In this document: positions 16,661 through 26,298 of the stretch, piece by piece
Layout of the letters: each line of letters starts with the position of its first letter
How positions within the stretch are numbered: position 1 is the first letter of the stretch
From: Micromonospora chersina
Lineage (GTDB): Bacteria; Actinomycetota; Actinomycetes; Mycobacteriales; Micromonosporaceae
Direction: 5' to 3'
Assembly: GCF_900091475.1 (NCBI RefSeq)
Contig: NZ_FMIB01000002.1
Coordinates: 4,092,001-4,156,000, forward strand
Length of the DNA: 64,000 nucleotides
Made by a program: the position numbers and the translations under genes
Notes under the pieces: generated by a model
What the model saw: the letters and a program-made list of their open reading frames with translations, nothing else
Databases searched by the model: none
What the model was told of the DNA's origin: nothing

Positions 16661-17484
16661 GCCTTTTCCCGGGTACGCCCGGCGGCGCCAGCCCCGGCGC
16701 GCTGCGCGGGCACGACCACCCGGCGCTTGCGACCACTCCGGCTCGGCGCGTCTGGCGCCGCGCCGCGACCCGGAGCAGTCGTCCGCCGGCGCTGCACCAC
16801 GCCCACGGTGACGAAGAGCGCGGCGAGCAGGACCAGCCCGACGGTGGCGGCGAGCCAGCCCCAGCGGTCCCGCAGCAGGTCGCTGCCGGCGTCGGGCAGC
16901 GGGGACGGGCTGGCCGCCGCCGGGACCGGGGTGTCGGCCGGCTCGGCCAGCCCGGCCTCGACGGCGAGCAGCGGCAGCATGACCGCGGCCCGGGTGACCG
17001 CCCAGCCGGGGTCGTCGACGAAGACGTCCTCGGTGAGGCCGAGCCGCTCCAGCCCGCGCTCGACCTGCCAGAGGTCCGCGGAGTCGATGTCCGGCGAGCC
17101 GGTCACCTGGATCCGGGCGAAGTCGTTGCTCTCGCTGCTCTCCGAGACGTAGCCGATGTTGGCCGTCACCTGCACCCAGCGCGGGCAGGCCGGGTTGTCC
17201 TCGACCGCGACCCCGTCGCCGAGGTTGGAGCCGACGTTCAGCGGGTCGCCGTAGTCGTAGTAGTCCACCAGCTCCCAGCCGTAGCAGAGGCCCTGCTCGG
17301 CGCTGGTGCGCTTGAGGATCGCCACGCTGTCGGCCCGCTCGTCGGCGGCCGGCGCCGCCACCGTGGTGTCCCCGTCGTTGTTCAGCACTCCCGCCGCCAC
17401 GCAGCCGGCGACGACCAGGCCGATGGTCAGCCAGACGGCCCAGGCGGCGGCCCTGTTCTTCGCCGCCGGCTTGCCCGTGGACAT
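16657..17484 (-). CDS. Two-helix membrane protein of the DUF350/DUF4178 operon
   Basis: 275 residues. An N-terminal hydrophobic anchor (WAVWLTIGLVVAGCVAAGVL, about 15-35) is followed by an exported domain of about 150 residues (AILKRTSAEQGLCYGWELVDYYDYGDPLNVGSNL then PRWVQVTANIGYVSESSESND), a Pro-rich stretch, a second helix (LAATVGLVLLAALFVTVGVV) and a basic tail. The tail is coded partly by the structured repeat at 16730-16781. No known domain is recognised. The start shares a base with the DUF350 stop; the stop overlaps the synthase start. The role is unknown, probably a partner of the other operon proteins at the membrane. Confidence 0.7.
   Translation of the reverse strand: MSTGKPAAKNRAAAWAVWLTIGLVVAGCVAAGVLNNDGDTTVAAPAADERADSVAILKRTSAEQGLCYGWELVDYYDYGDPLNVGSNLGDGVAVEDNPACPRWVQVTANIGYVSESSESNDFARIQVTGSPDIDSADLWQVERGLERLGLTEDVFVDDPGWAVTRAAVMLPLLAVEAGLAEPADTPVPAAASPSPLPDAGSDLLRDRWGWLAATVGLVLLAALFVTVGVVQRRRTTAPGRGAAPDAPSRSGRKRRVVVPAQRAGAGAAGRTREKA
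16730..16781. repeat. Structured repeat, copy B (inside a coding region)
   Basis: Same architecture as 8013-8064: CGAC/GTCG outer stem, CA/CA loop, CTCCGG/CCGGAG stem, CTC/GCGAC loop, GGCGCG/CGCGCC stem and 8-nt loop TCTGGCGC. The outer and middle stems differ from copy A yet pair fully, so changes are compensatory. It encodes about 17 residues of the C-terminal tail of the 16657-17484 protein. Confidence 0.75.
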
Positions 17485-17906
17485 CAGCTGATCGCGGCGG
17501 CGATGATCGCGCCGGTGGCGAGGTGCACGACGGCGGAGACCCAGACCGCGGGGTGCGGCTCCGGGTCGACCAGGATCTCCCCGAGCTTGCCCGGGGTGGC
17601 CATGTCGAGCAGCAGGAACGCCGCGGCCATGAGGACCAGCCCGAGGATGCCGTACGCGGCCGCGCCGACCAGGCCCAGGGCGAAGTCGTCGGCGCTGGCG
17701 GCGATCGCGGCGACCACGATGACGCCGACACCGGCCAGGTTCGAGGCGAGCAGCAGCGCCGCGTTGCGGTTGCGCTCGGCCCAGATCAGCTCGTGCAGCT
17801 TGCCGGGGGTGGCGACGTCGACAAGCACGTAGCCGACGGCCATCAGGGCGACGCCGACCACGCCGTAGGCGAGCGTGACGAGCAGGTCGGTGACCAGGGT
17901 CTGCAC
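17484..17906 (-). CDS. DUF350 domain membrane protein
   Basis: 140 residues with four hydrophobic helices arranged as two similar halves. Each half has an 'A(Y/A)G(V/I)xG(V/L)xLMAxxxxLxDxATPGKL' pattern (VDVATPGKLHELI at about 29-41 and LDMATPGKLGEIL at about 99-111), typical of DUF350. The internal duplication suggests a channel-like or scaffold protein, as an inference. It sits between DUF4247 and the two-helix protein in the operon and overlaps the next gene by one base (TGATG). DUF350 proteins are linked in several phyla to DUF4178 and spermidine-synthase-like genes. Confidence 0.85.
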   Translation of the reverse strand: MQTLVTDLLVTLAYGVVGVALMAVGYVLVDVATPGKLHELIWAERNRNAALLLASNLAGVGVIVVAAIAASADDFALGLVGAAAYGILGLVLMAAAFLLLDMATPGKLGEILVDPEPHPAVWVSAVVHLATGAIIAAAIS

Positions 17907-17945
17907 AGGGGACTCCAGGATTCGTCGGGGTGGGAGGAGGTCAGG

Positions 17946-18374
17946 TCACTTGCCGGAGCCGGGGCCGCCGCCACGGACCGTGCTGCCCCGCCCCCACCCC
18001 CAGTGGCTGCCCACCCGGGCGTGGTAGCGGGGGTAGGCGGTGGTCATCCGCTCCAGCAGGATCACCGAGCCGGCGGCGGCGAGCGGCAGGATCACCACCG
18101 AGTCGTCGTCGTAGCGCAGGTAGACCCCGCTGCCGTCGACGTACTGGTCGGCCGGCTGCCAGGCGTCGGTGATCTCCTTGGACACCTGGCTGGGCGTGCG
18201 GTTCGACGTGTACGCGATCGCGTCGGAGCCGAGGTCCCGGCTGGTGGCCCGGGTGTAGCGGTCCTCCACGTACCCCCGCGGCGAGAAGTTGCCGTAGAAG
18301 ATCGCGAAGGCGGCGACCACGGCGCCGATGACGGCGAATGCCACCCCCACCACGAACCACCGTCGGTACGTCAC
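17946..18374 (-). CDS. DUF4247 domain protein
   Basis: 142 residues. An N-terminal membrane helix (WFVVGVAFAVIGAVVAAFAIF, about 6-26) is followed by an exported domain: NFSPRGYVEDRYTRATSRDLGSDAIAYTS, ADQYVDGSGVYLRYDDDSVVILP and a Gly-rich end (GWGRGSTVRGGGPGSGK). The YLRYDD(D/E)xVxI block is the mark of DUF4247 as I know it. The ATG overlaps the DUF2617 stop (ATGA). Function is unknown; its fixed neighbourhood implies a joint role with DUF350 and DUF4178. The Gly-rich end resembles tails of proteins that associate with membranes. Confidence 0.78.
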   Translation of the reverse strand: MTYRRWFVVGVAFAVIGAVVAAFAIFYGNFSPRGYVEDRYTRATSRDLGSDAIAYTSNRTPSQVSKEITDAWQPADQYVDGSGVYLRYDDDSVVILPLAAAGSVILLERMTTAYPRYHARVGSHWGWGRGSTVRGGGPGSGK

Positions 18375-18862
18375 AGCTCCACCACCGTCTCGGTCAGGAC
18401 CAGCTCATTGGTCTGGGGGTACGCGTGCCAGGTGCGCCAGGCCACCGAGCCGTCCGGTGGGGCGGGGCGGACGGCGAGCGCGGTGACCGCGTCCTCGTCG
18501 CCGGGAAAGACCCCGACCAGCGCGTACGGGTCGTCGGCCAGTTCGGCGCGGAGCGCGGCGACCCGGGTGCGCAGGCCGTCGCCCGCCGGCCGGAGCACCG
18601 TTGCGGTGAACCGGTAGCCGGCGGTCTCGTCGTGCAGGGCGTCCGGCAGGTGCGGGGGGCGGCCGGGCAGGCACGCGACCGTCTCGGTGAGGTCGCCGCA
18701 GATCACCTGGTGGGAGGCGCCGAGCAGGCGCAGCCGCAGCCGCAGCCCGCCGGGCAGGGTCAGTTCACGCACGTGCAGGGCGGGGTGCTCGGGGCCGCCG
18801 AGGGCCAGGCTCAGGTCGGCGGCGCGGGTGTCGACGTACGGGGCGTCCAGGGCGACGAGCAC
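18371..18862 (-). CDS. DUF2617 family protein
   Basis: 163 residues, soluble, no signal peptide. Sequence blocks PYVDTRAADLSLALGGPEHPALHVRELTLP, LRLLGASHQVICG and ETVACLPG fit DUF2617 (DUF2617 members are about 160-180 residues). It overlaps the DUF4247 gene (ATGA) and begins 2 bp after the DUF4178 stop, so translation of the three is tightly linked. Function unknown; the one cytoplasmic member without membrane segments here besides the DUF4178 soluble part. Confidence 0.8.
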   Translation of the reverse strand: MLVALDAPYVDTRAADLSLALGGPEHPALHVRELTLPGGLRLRLRLLGASHQVICGDLTETVACLPGRPPHLPDALHDETAGYRFTATVLRPAGDGLRTRVAALRAELADDPYALVGVFPGDEDAVTALAVRPAPPDGSVAWRTWHAYPQTNELVLTETVVEL

Positions 18863-18864
18863 GC

Positions 18865-19497
18865 TCAGCCCACCTGCTCCGGACCGCCCTGCGGGTAGAT
18901 CATCACCTCGGCGCGGTGCAACTGCTCACCGAGGTTCACCTCCCAGCCGGCCTCCCCGTACGCCTCGAAGGAGAGCCGCGCGCCGCCGGGCGCCTGGTAG
19001 TCGTGGTAGCGCATGGTGCCGCGCGGGTCGAGGCCGGTGCCCTCGGTGGCGGTGTACTTCGCCTGGCCGGACTCGTCCCAGTTGTAGCGGCGGCCGGCGA
19101 TCTCCAGGGTCGGCGCGCCCGGGGTGACGGTGGCCGACGGCTCGCTGGTCCAGAGGACCATCTCCAGGTCGGGCTCCGACTCGACGGAGAGCCAGCGCTT
19201 CACCCCGCCGGCGTCGTCGAGCAGGTGCTCCGCCCAGCTCCAGCCGCCCTCGACCAGGTGCACCGAGCCGCGCACGGTGTAGGGCACCTGCCGGATCTCC
19301 ACGATGTCGCCGGGCTTGAGCCCGCGGGGGTCACCGCGCAGCGCGTCGGCGTCCCGGTCCCGGAACGGGTCGCCGGGCGTGGCCGCCGGGCGTGGCGCGG
19401 ACCGGGCCCTGCGCAGGGCGATCACGGCGATGACCACGCCGGCCACTCCGACCAGGCACCCCAACGTGGTCACGACGTACGCCAGCGAACCGTTCAC
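18865..19497 (-). CDS. DUF4178 domain protein, membrane anchored
   Basis: 210 residues from the GTG at 19497, chosen because GGGGGGAG lies 7 bp upstream; an upstream start would add 17 residues without support. An N-terminal helix (LAYVVTTLGCLVGVAGVVIAVIAL, about 5-28) precedes the DUF4178 beta-rich domain: GDIVEIRQVPYTVRGSVHL, WAEHLLDD, WLSVESEPDLEMVLWT, RYNWDESGQAKYTATEGT and MRYHDYQAPGGARLSFEAYG. First gene of the operon that ends with the synthase-like protein. In other bacteria DUF4178 domains accompany DUF350 and aminopropyltransferase-like genes. Biochemical role unknown. Confidence 0.85.
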   Translation of the reverse strand: MNGSLAYVVTTLGCLVGVAGVVIAVIALRRARSAPRPAATPGDPFRDRDADALRGDPRGLKPGDIVEIRQVPYTVRGSVHLVEGGWSWAEHLLDDAGGVKRWLSVESEPDLEMVLWTSEPSATVTPGAPTLEIAGRRYNWDESGQAKYTATEGTGLDPRGTMRYHDYQAPGGARLSFEAYGEAGWEVNLGEQLHRAEVMIYPQGGPEQVG

Positions 19498-19590
19498 GGT
19501 CGTCTCCCCCCAAGGTGTTTCGGCGGAGACGGTAACAACCCCACGCACGCGCGCCGAAGCGCCGTTCGCTGAGTGATTGATCAGCTACGG

Positions 19591-19968
19591 TCAGGCTCCG
19601 GCGAGGCGTTCGGTGGCGTACTCGCGGAGGGTGGCGCGGCCCATGATGCAGCCGCTGAACGTGGTGAACTCGCCGTCGTCGTCGCGCAGCCGCTCCCAGG
19701 CGGCCCGGCCCGCCGCCGGGTCCACCGTGTCGAGCAGCGCGGCCGCGTACGCCTTCCCGGCCGGCGACCCGTGCTTCAACAGCCGGTCGACCTTCTTCCG
19801 GGCCGCCTCGGGATGCTCCCGCAGGGCCCGCTCCACGTGCCGGTACGCCTCGGTGGCCGGCAGGATCTGCCCGGCGATCCCCACCCCGCCGAAGGCGAGC
19901 GTGTCCGCCCGGCCGAGTTCCTCGACGGCCGCGTCCAACTCCCGGTCCTTCTTCCCGATCCCCAACAT
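19591..19968 (-). CDS. Conserved helical protein of unknown function
   Basis: 125 residues from the ATG at 19968; GAGGG is 5-9 nt upstream, whereas the ATG at 19998 has none. All-helical, soluble and rich in charged residues: KKDRELDAAVEELGRADTLAFGG, AYRHVERALREHPEAARKKVDRLLKHG, AGKAYAAALLDTVDPAAGRAAWERL. The pattern is suggestive of HEAT-type or small alpha-solenoid proteins; I do not recognise a family. It lies 93 bp ahead of the DUF4178 gene on the same strand, and could be the operon's first gene or stand alone. Confidence 0.65.
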   Translation of the reverse strand: MLGIGKKDRELDAAVEELGRADTLAFGGVGIAGQILPATEAYRHVERALREHPEAARKKVDRLLKHGSPAGKAYAAALLDTVDPAAGRAAWERLRDDDGEFTTFSGCIMGRATLREYATERLAGA

Positions 19969-20023
19969 GCCCTCACTATTGCCCTGGCCGGGCGCCATCG
20001 ACGCTGTTGATCAAGAAATGGAT

Positions 20024-20060
20024 CGGCCCGGCCGGCCCCCGTGCGGGGGCGGCCGGGCCG
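20024..20060 (-). terminator. Hairpin terminator after clpB
   Basis: Long GC stem (CGGCCCGGCC + one bulged G + GCCCCC, paired with GGGGGC + GGCCGGGCCG), 4-nt loop, 9 bp beyond the clpB stop. Confidence 0.75.
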
Positions 20061-20069
20061 GAAGGAGGG

Positions 20070-22661
<2,592 letters not shown>

Positions 22662-22706
22662 GGGCTCCCCCGGATCGGCGTGTCCACTGGGAGAGACACA
22701 ACCAGA

Positions 22707-22727
22707 GTTGAGTCTATTCCGCTCAAC
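22707..22727. promoter_or_regulatory. HAIR-type HspR operator before clpB
   Basis: GTTGAGT, 7-nt spacer, GCTCAAC: a near match to the HspR consensus CTTGAGT-N7-ACTCAAG. It ends 46 bp before the clpB start. The HspR repressor gene is in this window (28570-29010). Confidence 0.8.
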
Positions 22728-22746
22728 TCCGGAGGTGTGACCCGGC

Positions 22747-23388
22747 TCACTCCCGGCGCTTCCAGCGCCAGTCGAACTCCCCGGCGGCCGGCGGCGGCCC
22801 GGGCAGCGGCGGCTCGGCCTGCGCGAGACCGGCCAGCAGCAGCGCCAGGTGGCGGCGACGCAACTGCCGGGTCCGCTCCGGATCGGGTACGCGAATCGCG
22901 GCGCACGCCTCCAACAGCAGGCCGACGTCCTGCGCCACCACGTCCGGCCGGAGCCGCCCGGCCTCCCGCGCCCGCTCCACCAGCCCCTCGACCAGCTCGT
23001 TCGCGCGTACCGCGGCCCGGCCCATCTCCTCGGTCGGGCTGAAGGTGCCGGCCAGGTGCACGGTGAGGGAGTGCACGTCGGCGTCGACGACGCGCGCCAG
23101 GAAACCGGCGAACGCCGCCCAGTCGTCCGGCTCGCCGGCGGCCTCCTCGGCCGCCGCGATGAACCGCCGCAACCCGTCGTCGCAGAGCTTGCGCAGCAGG
23201 TCCTCCTTGCCGGCGTACCGCCGGTAGAGGGCGCTGATGCCGACGCCGGCCCGCTCGGCGACGGCGGCGATGGGCGCCTTCGGGTCATCGAGGAAGACGG
23301 CGCGGGCGGCCTCCAGGATCACCGCGTCGTTGCGGGCCGCCTGGGCACGTCGGCCGGCGAGCGGCGGGGTGTCGATCGGATTCGGCAT
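22747..23388 (-). CDS. TetR family transcriptional regulator
   Basis: 213 residues. N-terminal HTH: ILEAARAVFLDDPKAPIAAVAERAGVGISALYRRYAGKEDLLRKL (ending about residue 65). The ligand domain is helical; the C-terminus is Pro-rich then basic. The family binds palindromic DNA as dimers and is released by small ligands. It is divergent from the epoxide hydrolase gene, and the 82-bp gap holds two dyads (23406-23420, 23439-23453) symmetrically placed near both starts, so self-regulation plus control of the hydrolase is likely. The identical dyad pair also occurs at 47202-47254. Confidence 0.9.
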   Translation of the reverse strand: MPNPIDTPPLAGRRAQAARNDAVILEAARAVFLDDPKAPIAAVAERAGVGISALYRRYAGKEDLLRKLCDDGLRRFIAAAEEAAGEPDDWAAFAGFLARVVDADVHSLTVHLAGTFSPTEEMGRAAVRANELVEGLVERAREAGRLRPDVVAQDVGLLLEACAAIRVPDPERTRQLRRRHLALLLAGLAQAEPPLPGPPPAAGEFDWRWKRRE

Positions 23389-23404
23389 GCACCGAGATTA
23401 GCAC

Positions 23405-23457
23405 TGGAACGGATCGTTCCGCTCTGCTACTGTTAAACGGAACGAAGCATTCCGTTC
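23405..23457. promoter_or_regulatory. Two-operator control region (copy 1) between TetR and epoxide hydrolase genes
   Basis: O1 at 23406-23420 is GGAACG-GAT-CGTTCC, O2 at 23439-23453 is GGAACG-AAG-CATTCC; their centres are 33 bp apart, about three helical turns. O2 ends 17 bp before the hydrolase start, O1 is 17 bp before the TetR start. A TACTGT box between them could be a -10 for the hydrolase. The block recurs at 47202-47254 at 49 of 53 positions. Confidence 0.8.
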
Positions 23458-23470
23458 TGAAGGAGCAGTC

Positions 23471-24607
23471 ATGACGGACACCGCCATCCGCCCGTACCGC
23501 GTCGAGATTCCGCAGGCCGCGCTGGACGACCTCGCCGACCGGCTGCGCCGGACCAACTGGCCCGGCGAGCTGCCGGGCGTCGGTGGTGCGTACGGCATGG
23601 CGACGGATCGGGTCCGCGAGCTGGCGACGTACTGGTTGGAGAAGTTCGACTGGCGGGCGGTCGAGGCACGACTGAACGCCCACCCGCAGTTCGTCACCGG
23701 CATCGACGGCGAGGAGATCCACTTCCTGCACGTCCGGTCGTCCCGGCCGGACGCCACCCCGCTCGTGCTCACCCACGGCTGGCCCGGCTCGGTGGTCGAG
23801 TACCTCGACGTGATCGCCCCGCTCACCGAGCCGGCCGATCCGGACGCGCCGGCGTTCCACCTGGTGATCCCGTCACTGCCCGGCTTCGGCTTCTCCGGTC
23901 CGACCCGCAGCGCCGGCTGGAACCGCTACCGCACCGCCCGGGCCTGGGCGACGCTGATGGCCCGCCTCGGGTACGACCGGTACGGCGCGGTCGGCAACGA
24001 CGCCGGTTCGATGGTCTCGCCCGAACTGGGCCGCCTCGACGCGGACCACGTGCTCGGCGTGCACGTCACCCAGCTCTTCTCCTTCCCGTCCGGCGACCCG
24101 GCCGAATTCGCCGGGCTCACCGAGACCGACCAGGCCGCGCTGAAGCACCTCCAGTGGTTCTACGAGAACAAGTTCTCCTTCAACCAGGTGCAGAGCCAGC
24201 AGCCGCAGACCCTGGCGTTCGCGCTGGCCGACTCGCCGGTCGGCCTGCTGGCGTGGAACGGGCAGTTGCTCGACGAGAGCCTCGACCCGGACTTCGTCCT
24301 GGCCAACGTCGCGATCTACTGGTTCACGGGCACGGCCGCCTCGGCGATGCGGTTCTACTGGGAGGACGCGCACGCCACCGAGCAGCCGGCCGGGCCGACC
24401 ACCGTGCCGACCGCGGTGGCGATGTTCCCCGGCGACTTCCAGTCGATCCGTCGGTTCGCCGACCGGGACCACGCCAACATCGTCAGCTGGCACACCTTCG
24501 AGGCCGGGCCCGAGCGGCGTGGGGACGTCGCCGGCCACTACGCCGCGCACGAGGCGACCGACGTGCTGGTCGGCGACATCCGGCAGTTCTTCGCCGGGCT
24601 CCGCTGA
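23471..24607 (+). CDS. Epoxide hydrolase (alpha/beta fold, N-terminal EHN domain)
   Basis: 378 residues. The N-terminal EHN segment (RPYRVEIPQAALDDLADRLRRTNWPGELPG) is typical of microsomal-type epoxide hydrolases. Oxyanion motif HGWPGS at 102-107, nucleophile Asp177 in GNDAGS, and the catalytic His in GHYAAHE near the C-terminus are present. Two Tyr residues of the lid (for example in LQWFYENKF) could polarise the epoxide. The reaction opens an epoxide to a vicinal diol through an alkyl-enzyme ester; the substrate is unknown. The start has GAAGGAG upstream. It is divergent from a TetR gene and controlled by the dyads between them, consistent with detoxification of an inducer. Confidence 0.9.
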   Translation: MTDTAIRPYRVEIPQAALDDLADRLRRTNWPGELPGVGGAYGMATDRVRELATYWLEKFDWRAVEARLNAHPQFVTGIDGEEIHFLHVRSSRPDATPLVLTHGWPGSVVEYLDVIAPLTEPADPDAPAFHLVIPSLPGFGFSGPTRSAGWNRYRTARAWATLMARLGYDRYGAVGNDAGSMVSPELGRLDADHVLGVHVTQLFSFPSGDPAEFAGLTETDQAALKHLQWFYENKFSFNQVQSQQPQTLAFALADSPVGLLAWNGQLLDESLDPDFVLANVAIYWFTGTAASAMRFYWEDAHATEQPAGPTTVPTAVAMFPGDFQSIRRFADRDHANIVSWHTFEAGPERRGDVAGHYAAHEATDVLVGDIRQFFAGLR

Positions 24608-24618
24608 CAGTCGACGTG

Positions 24619-24651
24619 TTCGTCGCCGGGCCGGAGCAGCCCGGCGACGAA
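24619..24651. terminator. Bidirectional hairpin terminator
   Basis: Perfect 13-bp stem (TTCGTCGCCGGGC and complement), 7-nt loop, between convergent genes ending at 24607 and 24655. Confidence 0.8.
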
Positions 24652-24654
24652 CCG

Positions 24655-25758
24655 TCAGTCCCCGGCCAGCACCACCCGGACCCAGCGCCGGTTGGCGGTC
24701 CAGCCCGTGCCCACCACCACGTCGTCCGGCCCCCGGGCGAGGATCGTGCCGTCGCCGAGCACCGTGAGATGGTGCTCCCCGGTGAGCGGCCAGTCGACCC
24801 GGTAGTAGCGACCCCCGGCCACCACACCCACCCCGTCCGGGCTCGTCACCGCCACCAGCTCGGCACCGAGCGGCGCCACCGAGCGGGCCTGCGCCGGATG
24901 CCCGGCGGCGCCGACCAGCGCCCACTCCCGGCCGCCCACCAGCCGCCAGAGCGCCGGGAAGCCCGTCCGGTCCGGGCGCTCCCCGACCAGCCACGCGCCA
25001 CCGTCCGGCGCGATCACCGCGCGGAGCACCCCCACCTCGTCGCCCCGCCAGGGCAACGGCGTCGACACCCAGTGCCGGCCCGCGTCCCGGGACAGCGCGG
25101 CTGCCGGCCGGCCGTCCCGCGTGCCGGCCGCCACCACGAGGTCCCCGGAGTGGCCCACGGTGTTCAACCCGGGCACGGCCGGCTGGGTGGGCAACGGCCG
25201 CAGGGCGGCGCCGTCCCACTCGGCCACCGCACCGAGCCCCTCGACCACCTGGAAGCGACCCCGGGCCGCCACCAGCGCCGCCGGCTCCCCACCGGTGGTG
25301 TGGACGAAGCTGGCCCCGCCGTCGGTCGAGGTGTACCAGCCGTACGGCTCGGCGAGCAGCACCAGCGCCCCCGGCACCGCGTAGAGCTGCTGGTCCTCCG
25401 CCACCGGACGGGGATGCCGCAGCACCTGCCAGCTACGGCCGCCGTCCACCGTGGCGTAGAGCAGGGCGGTGCAGCCGCGGCCGGGTGGCACGCCGTCGCA
25501 GGCGGCGAAGAGGGCGTACCCGTGATCGGCGTCGACGAACTCCACGAACGGGCGGTCGTAGCGGCGGTCGACGGCGACCCGGACCTGGCGTACCTCGTCG
25601 AAGCCGACGGCCCGCGACGGCGCCGGCACGGTCGGCGCCGGCCGCGGGGACGCGGACGACCGGTCGGGCGGCGGCCGGCGGACGTCACCGATCGAACAGG
25701 CCGTGAGCGCCGGGACCAGCAGCAGACCGATGCTCGGGAGCACTCTGCGACCGATCAT
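24655..25758 (-). CDS. Lipoprotein with beta-propeller (BNR/sialidase-like) repeats
   Basis: 367 residues; ATG at 25758 after GGAGGAGGGG. A signal peptide with lipobox PALTAC (Cys at about 21) is followed by a Pro/Ser-rich linker and a repetitive beta-propeller with Asp-box-like sequences: ATVDGGRSWQVL, STDGGASFVHT, SRDAGRHWVST and APDGGAWLVG. Four or more such (S/T)xDGGxxW units are seen, as in BNR, YCF48-like and exo-alpha-sialidase proteins. No sialidase catalytic Arg triad or Tyr/Glu pair can be assigned, so an enzymatic role is not supported. It is likely anchored on the outer face of the membrane. Function unknown. Confidence 0.75.
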   Translation of the reverse strand: MIGRRVLPSIGLLLVPALTACSIGDVRRPPPDRSSASPRPAPTVPAPSRAVGFDEVRQVRVAVDRRYDRPFVEFVDADHGYALFAACDGVPPGRGCTALLYATVDGGRSWQVLRHPRPVAEDQQLYAVPGALVLLAEPYGWYTSTDGGASFVHTTGGEPAALVAARGRFQVVEGLGAVAEWDGAALRPLPTQPAVPGLNTVGHSGDLVVAAGTRDGRPAAALSRDAGRHWVSTPLPWRGDEVGVLRAVIAPDGGAWLVGERPDRTGFPALWRLVGGREWALVGAAGHPAQARSVAPLGAELVAVTSPDGVGVVAGGRYYRVDWPLTGEHHLTVLGDGTILARGPDDVVVGTGWTANRRWVRVVLAGD

Positions 25759-25790
25759 GGTCCCCTCCTCCGCACGGTAGCCTTGCGCGG

Positions 25791-26291
25791 GTGCGAGTAC
25801 GTGTCGAACAGACTGCCCTACCGGGGATCGGCGTCCGTCACGATCTGATGACGGAATCCGGCCGCCGGCTCGGCGTGGTCTCCCACCGCAATGGCCGCCG
25901 CGACCTGGTCCTGTACGACCCGGACGATCCCGACTCCTGCCAGCACGACATACCGCTTACCGACGACGAGGCGGAGGCGCTCGCCGACATCCTCGGCGCG
26001 TCGCTGATGCTCGGCCAGCTCGCCGGGCTGCGCGACCAGGCCGCCGGGCTGCTCACCGAGCAGATCGCCATCCCGGCCGGCTCCCGCTACGTCAACAGGC
26101 GGCTCGGCGACACCAAGGCACGGACCCGCACCAGCGCCTCCATCGTGGCGGTGCTGCGACAGGGCGAGGTGATCGTCTCGCCCGACCCCACCTTCCGGTT
26201 CGACGCCGGTGACGTGGTCGTCGTGGTCGGCACCCGGCAGGGGCTCGACGGGGTCACCGCGATCCTCGCCGAAGCCGACCCGGACGGCTGA
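25791..26291 (+). CDS. Cation:proton antiporter regulatory subunit (TrkA-C/RCK_C)
   Basis: 166 residues from a GTG. The second half (about 95-160) is an RCK_C domain: IPAGSRYVNRRLGD, ASIVAVLRQGEVIVSPDPTFRFDAGDVVVVVGTRQGL. The N-terminal part (about 1-70) resembles KhtT-type N domains (ESGRRLGVVSHRNGRRDLVLYDPDD). Proteins of this type bind nucleotide or protons and gate the partner antiporter. The antiporter gene begins 8 bp after this stop, so the two form a KhtT/KhtU-like pair involved in K+ or Na+ efflux. The start is short of a good Shine-Dalgarno. Confidence 0.9.
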   Translation: MRVRVEQTALPGIGVRHDLMTESGRRLGVVSHRNGRRDLVLYDPDDPDSCQHDIPLTDDEAEALADILGASLMLGQLAGLRDQAAGLLTEQIAIPAGSRYVNRRLGDTKARTRTSASIVAVLRQGEVIVSPDPTFRFDAGDVVVVVGTRQGLDGVTAILAEADPDG

Positions 26292-26298
26292 GGCGCGG

